From Sphingobium sp. (GTDB lineage Bacteria; Pseudomonadota; Alphaproteobacteria; Sphingomonadales; Sphingomonadaceae): a stretch of DNA of 36,726 nt. Shown here piece after piece: positions 32,857-36,726 of the stretch; the first letter of the stretch is position 1, and every line of letters begins with the position of its first letter. The notes beneath the pieces are model-generated. The model made no database searches. It had not been told where the DNA came from and worked only from the letters and a program-made list of their open reading frames with translations. The stretch covers positions 1 through 36,726 of the forward strand of contig JACESO010000022.1 in assembly GCA_013911745.1 (NCBI GenBank), given 5' to 3'. Position numbers and translations under genes: made by a program.

Positions 32857-33518
32857 AAGACCAGGATCGGCGTGAAGGTCCGCACCATGTCGACGCGGTC
32901 GTTGACGAGGCGGTCCTCGTGCTGGACCCAGCAATGGGCGGAGAATGGGCCGAGTTGCACCCCCAGGACCACATCGGGCCGCATGCCCTTCGCGATCATG
33001 CGCGAGGCCACCGCGATGGAGTTTGCAAGACACAGATCAATCTGGCTGGCAAAATGCGCCGCCGAAACGAACCCGGCCATGATCCACTCTACCTCCCTTT
33101 CCGGAAAGGCACGGGATGTCGGCAAGCGCGACTTGCGGGTCGACAGCCAGGAAAGAGTCCGGCCGAGACCCGCTATCTTCAATCGTACGCGCGAGGCGGC
33201 AAGGCAGCATAGAGCGCTGGTCGTCCCGGCGAGGGCAGGCCGCGGAAGGTCCTTATCGAGAATACTCGTCTGCGGCATGACGATCGGGCGGCAGGCGGCC
33301 GGTGCCTCCGAAGCCGCCGACGCCATCAGCAGGCCCTGCGCCAGCAGTCCCTGGACGTGCACATCGTCTGGCGGCGGGGTGCCGTCTTCTGCCAGCGCCC
33401 GGAAGCTGTGCTCGGCTTCTGGCGACAGGCAGAAATACCGGTCTGCCACGATATCGAGAAAGATGATCCGGTCGCCGACGCGGCAGAAGGAGATGCCATT
33501 GCGAAGGGTGAAGCCCAT
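32853..33518 (-). CDS. Lasso peptide B protein (RRE/B1 fused to leader protease B2)
   Basis: The 221-residue protein has an N-terminal PqqD-like recognition element (about 1-80, GISFCRVGDRIIFLDIVADRYFCLSPEAEHSFRAL) that would bind the leader peptide. A C-terminal transglutaminase-like protease domain has C163 (IDLCLANSIAVASRM), H195 (GPFSAHCWVQ) and D207 (RLVNDRVDM) as the Cys-His-Asp triad. It removes the leader so that the cyclase can close the ring. Proteobacterial McjB has the same fused layout and size. ATG 33518 is taken because the B1 domain starts there; an in-frame ATG at 33563 would lie inside the hairpin after gene A. No strong ribosome-binding site is seen, so translation may depend on gene A. 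Confidence 0.9.
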   Translation of the reverse strand: MGFTLRNGISFCRVGDRIIFLDIVADRYFCLSPEAEHSFRALAEDGTPPPDDVHVQGLLAQGLLMASAASEAPAACRPIVMPQTSILDKDLPRPALAGTTSALCCLAASRVRLKIAGLGRTLSWLSTRKSRLPTSRAFPEREVEWIMAGFVSAAHFASQIDLCLANSIAVASRMIAKGMRPDVVLGVQLGPFSAHCWVQHEDRLVNDRVDMVRTFTPILVL

Positions 33519-33547
33519 GATCGAACGTCCAGGATCGCAGCCCAGAT

Positions 33548-33577
33548 CGGCGCGCGATCCCATGGGACCGCGCGCCG
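33548..33577 (-). terminator. GC-rich hairpin between lasso A and B
   Basis: CGGCGCGCG at 33548-33556 pairs with CGCGCGCCG at 33569-33577, and inside the loop TCCC can pair with GGGA. No T run follows. Lying six bases past the precursor stop and before gene B, it could stabilise the A transcript or partly stop transcription, so that much more precursor than enzyme is made. Confidence 0.6.
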
Positions 33578-33583
33578 ACGCCG

Positions 33584-33703
33584 TCAGTCGTCGGCAATGC
33601 CGAAGAGCTGCTGGCCGTTCTTGGCATCGATGACCAGGCCGGCGCCGCCCTTGGTTTCGATGCTTGCGGTGCCGAGGTCGATCACTTCGTCTTCACGTTC
33701 CAT
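33584..33703 (-). CDS. Lasso peptide precursor A
   Basis: A 39-residue frame, MEREDEVIDLGTASIETK followed by core residues GGAGLVID and AKNGQQLFGIADD. The leader fits the proteobacterial pattern LGxASxET(K/R)|G, with the essential Thr two residues before the cut and Gly six before that Thr. The core starts with Gly and has Asp at position 8, so a Gly1-Asp8 ring of eight residues with a 13-residue tail is predicted. The tail ends in Asp-Asp, as I recall for other sphingomonad lasso peptides. F16 is the obvious bulky plug candidate, helped by L15 or I18. AAGGAG stands six bases before ATG 33703. It is first in an A-B-C order. Confidence 0.9.
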   Translation of the reverse strand: MEREDEVIDLGTASIETKGGAGLVIDAKNGQQLFGIADD

Positions 33704-33764
33704 GATGCACTCCTTCGTCCTGCTGCGAAATGCAGCCATGGCAGACTATGGAGGGCGGCTGGCT

Positions 33765-33794
33765 ATCCGAACTTTATACGGATTCTATATGGAT
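33765..33794 (-). promoter_or_regulatory. Candidate operator/promoter of the lasso A-B-C genes
   Basis: In the 114-base gap between gntR and gene A an AT-rich stretch holds, on the minus strand, two near-identical 9-mers, ATCCATATA (33794-33786) and ATCCGTATA (33783-33775), 11 bases apart. The second also forms an inverted repeat ATCCG/CGGAT (33765-33783, nine-base loop). One-turn spacing and placement 60-90 bases upstream of the precursor suggest a regulator site, for GntR, LuxR or an ECF sigma. TATAAA within it could be a -10. No clear -35 is seen. Confidence 0.45.
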
Positions 33795-33817
33795 TTTGTT
33801 TGGCAGGGCGGCGGGCG

Positions 33818-34426
33818 TCAGTCCGCGCGGTAGACGGCCCGCACGATGTCGGCGGCAGCGCGACGACGGCGGCGATGATAGCTGCGGCACAGGATTTTCA
33901 GGTGCTTGCGTTCGGCGGTCCTGACGGCCTGCCACAGCGCCTCCAGTTCAGCGTGGATGCCGTCGAGCACATGCTCTTCGGCGGTCCGGACGGCGTGAAG
34001 GCGGGCGTTGAGCCGGTCGAGCGCGAGCGTATGCTCGCGATTGGCGGAATGGCGGGCAACGGCCAGAAACGTCGCCGCAGTCCGGTCGGCCAAGGCCGCA
34101 TCGTCCGCGAGGTCGCCAAGGAGCGGAAGTGCGGCCGGGCGTCGCCATGCGTTGATGGCAAGCAGGACGAGTTCGGCCGACCAGTCATAGAGATCCGCAA
34201 GGCCCGGTTCATCGAGCGCAGGGACATGGAAGCCGCCGGCGGTACGTGTCTCCACCAGGCCCTCGCCAGTCAGTCGGTGGAGCGCGTCGCGTACGGGCGT
34301 CACGCTCGCGGCGAGCGGCGCGGCCAGCGCCGCCGGATCGAGCCTGTCGCCAGGCCGGAATTCACGGCTCATGATCCGGAGGCGCAGCGCCTGATGGACC
34401 CGTTCGGCGGTCGCCCCGGCGTTCAC
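33818..34426 (-). CDS. GntR family transcriptional regulator (FCD type)
   Basis: The 202-residue protein has an N-terminal winged helix (ERVHQALRLRIMSREFRPGDRLDPAALAAPLAASVTPVRDALHRLTGEGLVE, closing with the wing RTAGGFHVPALDE). An all-helical C-terminal ligand domain follows, ending in a very basic stretch (RRRRRAAADIVRAVYRAD). FCD-type GntR proteins are usually repressors relieved by small carboxylates. It lies just upstream of the precursor gene on the same strand. The start GTG 34426 overlaps the dioxygenase stop (GTGA), so the two are coupled; no internal ATG fits the domain as well. Confidence 0.85.
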   Translation of the reverse strand: MNAGATAERVHQALRLRIMSREFRPGDRLDPAALAAPLAASVTPVRDALHRLTGEGLVETRTAGGFHVPALDEPGLADLYDWSAELVLLAINAWRRPAALPLLGDLADDAALADRTAATFLAVARHSANREHTLALDRLNARLHAVRTAEEHVLDGIHAELEALWQAVRTAERKHLKILCRSYHRRRRRAAADIVRAVYRAD

Positions 34427-35295
34427 TGCGCTTCTCGCTGTTCCTGCGCATAGGCATCGACCAGCACCTGCTGGTCGGGCCGCAGCGCATCGACGGCGCC
34501 GAGCGGCCGGTCCGCGCGCCCGTCCAGCAGCACCGAAGGGCATTGTCCCTCGAAATTGCCGAGATTGGGCCGATGCTGGCGATAGCCGACCAGCGCCGCC
34601 AGATCGGGCGGGAACGTACGCGCGACCTCGGGGGGATAGGCGAGCCATTGGTTTTCATAGGGCTTGAGCCAGCCCAAGGCGTAGCCGATCACAATCCCGC
34701 GTCGCACGTCCCGTGTGCGGTTTGCACCCGCGCCGTGCAGCGTCGAGCCGAGGAACAGGAGCGCCGCGCCGGGCGCCATCTCAGCGGCGAGAGGCGCGCC
34801 GTCCGGCTCGGCCAGGGCGTTCGCGCCATGGCTTTCTGGCCAGACAAGCGTGGCGCCGTTTTCCTCCGCAAAATTGGTCAGCGGCCACATCACGTTGACG
34901 AGATATTCGATCTCGCCGACGGGACCGCGCCACATGTCCTGGTCGCGGTGCGGCAATTGTGCCGGCGCCCCGGGATGGACCGCGATCGCCTGGGTCGTAT
35001 TGAGCTGGATGCATTCGCACCAGGGCGCGAGCACGGCCTCGACGATACCGAGAATGCGCGGGTGCTGGATCAGCGCCGCGGCGCCGGCCGCGCGCGTGAG
35101 CAGGCCGCCGAACCGCTTGGTGGTGCTGCCGTAGAAGCCGCCTTGGCCGAACGGCGTCGCCGCGAAATCGCCCGCCAGTTCATCATCGAGCGCGTGGATC
35201 TGCGCGGGCGGCAGGGCATCGGGAAGGACGCACCAGCCATGGTCGAGAAGGTCGCGCGCACTGCGGGTGATCTCGTCGTCGAGCCTGTCGATCAT
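34423..35295 (-). CDS. Phytanoyl-CoA dioxygenase (PhyH) family Fe(II)/2-oxoglutarate oxygenase
   Basis: The 290-residue protein has the iron-binding facial triad H116-R-D118 (LPHRDQDMW) and distal H187 (GSTLHGAGANRT), with an arginine about 11 residues later (DVRRG) for 2-oxoglutarate. NENGATLVWPESHG-like FAEENGATLVWPESHG is typical of PhyH enzymes. They hydroxylate acyl-CoAs, small molecules or peptides; the substrate here is unknown. Position 16 bases after luxI and overlapping gntR suggests action on the acyl-homoserine lactone or its precursor, or on the lasso peptide. ATG 35295 has GGAG seven bases upstream. Confidence 0.88.
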   Translation of the reverse strand: MIDRLDDEITRSARDLLDHGWCVLPDALPPAQIHALDDELAGDFAATPFGQGGFYGSTTKRFGGLLTRAAGAAALIQHPRILGIVEAVLAPWCECIQLNTTQAIAVHPGAPAQLPHRDQDMWRGPVGEIEYLVNVMWPLTNFAEENGATLVWPESHGANALAEPDGAPLAAEMAPGAALLFLGSTLHGAGANRTRDVRRGIVIGYALGWLKPYENQWLAYPPEVARTFPPDLAALVGYRQHRPNLGNFEGQCPSVLLDGRADRPLGAVDALRPDQQVLVDAYAQEQREAQ

Positions 35296-35311
35296 TGTCC
35301 TGCTCCTTTTT

Positions 35312-35929
35312 TCAGGCCGCGATGCGCTGGCTGTCCCGGATGGCCGGTGTCGCCTGGATGCCAGCCGCGGCGACCAGGCCGGGCGTGTCGGGGGCGATGT
35401 CGATGCGCAGCGCCGCCAGCATCGCGCCATCGACGACTTGCGGCAGGCCGAGCGGACGGCAGCGCCAGCCGAAGGCGAGGATCTGCTGGAACCAACCCAT
35501 TTCGGCAATCGCGCTGTAGCCGGTGATGCCATGGTCCAGTGCATGATCGACGAGCGTGGTCACCAACGTGTCGCGCACGGCGCGGCGCTCGGCCGCGCGC
35601 AGCCGGCGGTCGAGGCAGAAGCGGGTGATCTCGAAAATGTCCGGGGCGCGCGGCGGCGCGTCCTCGCACAGGCCCGGATAGAGGTTGCCCAGAATGTGCG
35701 GTCGCATGGTCGGCAGCAGGCGCGCCGACCCCAGATGCGTCCCGTCGGGCTCGGTGAGGATCAGATAGGTGGCGTTGAGATCGTCGAACTGGTCGACTTC
35801 ATAGCGGCCCTCGAGGACTGGAATGTCCCATTTGAGCAGGTCGACGAAGACCGACTTGCGCGCGGCGAACATCGCACGCAGCGCCGCGTCCGACGCGGAC
35901 GGCGGGGCGGATTGCAGGATATGCAGCAT
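35312..35929 (-). CDS. Acyl-homoserine-lactone synthase, LuxI family
   Basis: The 205-residue protein carries the conserved LuxI residues: R24, F28 and W34 (AARKSVFVDLLKW), E44, D46 and D49 (RYEVDQFDD), the GSARLLPT block, and E-x-x-R in FEITRFCLD. It makes an N-acyl homoserine lactone from acyl-ACP (or acyl-CoA) and S-adenosylmethionine; chain length cannot be predicted. GGGAG stands eight bases before ATG 35929. It is 57 bases downstream of luxR and on the same strand. Confidence 0.93.
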   Translation of the reverse strand: MLHILQSAPPSASDAALRAMFAARKSVFVDLLKWDIPVLEGRYEVDQFDDLNATYLILTEPDGTHLGSARLLPTMRPHILGNLYPGLCEDAPPRAPDIFEITRFCLDRRLRAAERRAVRDTLVTTLVDHALDHGITGYSAIAEMGWFQQILAFGWRCRPLGLPQVVDGAMLAALRIDIAPDTPGLVAAAGIQATPAIRDSQRIAA

Positions 35930-35984
35930 GGCTCTTGCTCCCTTGGCCGTGATCGGCCGAAGGTCGGCGAGATGCCGGTCGCAG

Positions 35985-36010
35985 CGCTATGCCCGAAAAG
36001 GGGCATAGCG
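35985..36010 (-). promoter_or_regulatory. Inverted repeat overlapping the luxR stop, upstream of luxI
   Basis: A perfect 10-base inverted repeat (CGCTATGCCC at 35985-35994, complement at 36001-36010) with a six-base loop includes the luxR stop codon. It lies about 55 bases before the luxI start. No T run follows, so an operator for LuxR (lux-box role) or an mRNA hairpin is as likely as a terminator. Confidence 0.45.
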
Positions 36011-36681
36011 ACGGCGAAAGATATCCGAGAAGGTGAGGGTTCCGTCGAACAGCGTCCGGATCACCAGCAATGTCCGCTTGTTCACGCCGTAGCGCTCGCA
36101 GGCCTGCTTGATATGCCGGGCCACCGTCTCTTCGCTGATCCCCAGGATGCGGCTGATCTCCCAGTCGCCCTTGCCGCGCGCAACCCACAGGACGCAGTCG
36201 CGCTGCCGGTCGGTCAGTGCCGGCCCCGGACGCGACAAGAGACCGCCGCGTCCCATCCACAATCGGCGTGCTGCTTCGAATGCGAAATTGCCGGCGAGTT
36301 GCGCCATCGGCAGCATTACGTGCGGCAGCGGCCGCCCCGCTTCGCTCGCAAAGGAGCAGGAACCGCGCGCTTCGCCCGGAACATGGGCCGGAACGGTGAA
36401 GCCGTCGCCGATGCCCTGTGCGCGGCCGAGCGCCAGGATCCGATGATCGGCCGGCGTCAACGGGATCATCGCCGCTATCTGCGACCAGGAAAAGCCGATG
36501 CTGGTGACATGGCTCGCGCGATGCACCGGGTCGCTCACGCCCAGGGCGTTCTCGTCATAATAGTCCGCCCAGCTCCGCGGATAATTATGCAGCCGGATCG
36601 CCGCGTCACCGGCCGTGGCCACATCGACATGATGGCTGAGCGCGAAATACTGGAAGCCCAGCTCCATGCTGATGGCGGCCA
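35987..36681 (-). CDS. LuxR family quorum-sensing regulator, 5' end missing
   Basis: The protein has an autoinducer-binding domain with the conserved LuxR residues W, Y, D-P and W in order (SWADYYDENALGVSDPVHRASHVTSIGFSW), so ligand binding is likely retained. A C-terminal GerE-type helix-turn-helix follows (LTDRQRDCVLWVARGKGDWEISRILGISEETVARHIKQACERYGV). Coding sequence is trustworthy only up to the palindrome centre at 36681; the N-terminal residues beyond MAAISMELGFQYF are probably lost. The TAG stop lies inside an inverted repeat. It should sense the LuxI product and act on luxI and perhaps the lasso genes. Confidence 0.9.
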
Positions 36682-36726
36682 TGGCCGCCATCAGCATGGA
36701 GCTGGGCTTCCAGTATTTCGCGCTCA
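36637..36726. repeat. Perfect 90-base palindrome at the right edge
   Basis: Positions 36637-36681 are the exact reverse complement of 36682-36726, with no loop. The left arm reads on the minus strand as ordinary luxR coding sequence. Such a perfect, centred fold-back at a contig end, mirrored by the one at position 1, is best explained as an assembly or whole-genome-amplification artefact. Confidence 0.8.

Larger units (their letters stand above)
19056..36726. mobile_element. tRNA-Leu-linked genomic island (left part; right end not in window)
   Basis: A tyrosine integrase pointing away from a tRNA-Leu 3' end, followed by accessory genes (phage/island-type hypothetical, lasso-peptide system, ImmA/IrrE module, quorum-sensing genes), is the usual structure of an integrated element. 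The left junction would be in the T arm/acceptor end of the tRNA (about 19030-19055). I looked for a second copy of the tRNA 3' end downstream and found none, so the right junction is outside the window or the element is degraded. No conjugation, replication or phage structural genes are visible. Confidence 0.65.

Noticed and set aside
31684..33633. Plus-strand frames of 222 and 414 codons opposite the lasso C and B genes
   Set aside because: The minus strand encodes clear lasso C and B proteins here; the plus frames show no motifs.
33704..33817. A second lasso precursor in the gap upstream of gene A
   Set aside because: No frame with start, ribosome-binding site and leader motif exists there; the stretch looks like promoter/operator DNA.
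34543..35526. Plus-strand open frame of 327 codons
   Set aside because: Complement of the dioxygenase and luxI genes, low-complexity translation.
19056..36726. Right attachment site (second copy of the tRNA-Leu 3' end)
   Set aside because: I scanned for the TTCGAGTCCTCTTCTGGGC end and found no second copy in the window.
1..36726. Insertion-sequence transposases, CRISPR arrays, rRNA genes and riboswitches
   Set aside because: None of the usual motifs, repeat-spacer patterns or conserved RNA sequences were seen by eye.

Overview
The window is high-GC DNA (by eye mid-60s percent) from an alphaproteobacterium, most likely Sphingomonadaceae and probably Sphingobium or a close relative. This is inferred from the rpmF-plsX-fabH-ihfA-merR block, the style of the NrdA, glyoxalase and TonB-receptor proteins, and a lasso precursor whose predicted tail ends in Asp-Asp as I recall for other sphingomonad lasso peptides. 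No database search was possible. Both ends of the window are fold-back inverted repeats, so the outermost bases and the two edge genes (a GST and a luxR) should not be trusted to the end.

Positions 1-18968 are ordinary chromosome. A GST gene is followed by a class I ribonucleotide reductase (nrdA and nrdB, with an opposite-strand DUF2171 gene between them and two NrdR boxes upstream). A lower-GC type II restriction-modification pair (MT-A70 methylase and BglII/BstYI-like nuclease) sits behind nrdB. Next come a glycine-zipper protein, a thermonuclease, a RidA-like protein, an Spx/ArsC-like protein, a GDPD, an Rrf2 regulator and an MBL hydrolase. Then follow a MAPEG gene, rpmF-plsX-fabH-ihfA-merR, a lipoprotein, gloA-gloB, a SIMPL protein, a TPR protein and an alpha/beta hydrolase.

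At 18969-19055 lies a tRNA-Leu(CAG) gene with its own promoter and terminator. A tyrosine integrase begins about 160 bp past its 3' end, and the content then becomes accessory. I read the rest of the window as a genomic island whose far attachment site lies outside the window.

The island holds what looks like a complete lasso-peptide circuit. The minus-strand half reads luxR - luxI - phyH-type dioxygenase - gntR - lasso precursor A - B (fused RRE/PqqD-like and transglutaminase-like protease) - C (asparagine-synthetase-like cyclase). The unannotated 39-residue precursor at 33584-33703 predicts a Gly1-Asp8 ring. The plus-strand half, facing it tail to tail, reads ECF sigma factor - FecR - TonB receptor with STN signalling domain - AtxE-type lasso isopeptidase. 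Together they could make the peptide, sense and import it, and open it. Two features are unusual. An acyl-homoserine-lactone system with a 2-oxoglutarate dioxygenase lies directly upstream of the biosynthetic genes on the same strand. An unrelated two-gene module with an ImmA/IrrE-type metallopeptidase is lodged between the two halves.
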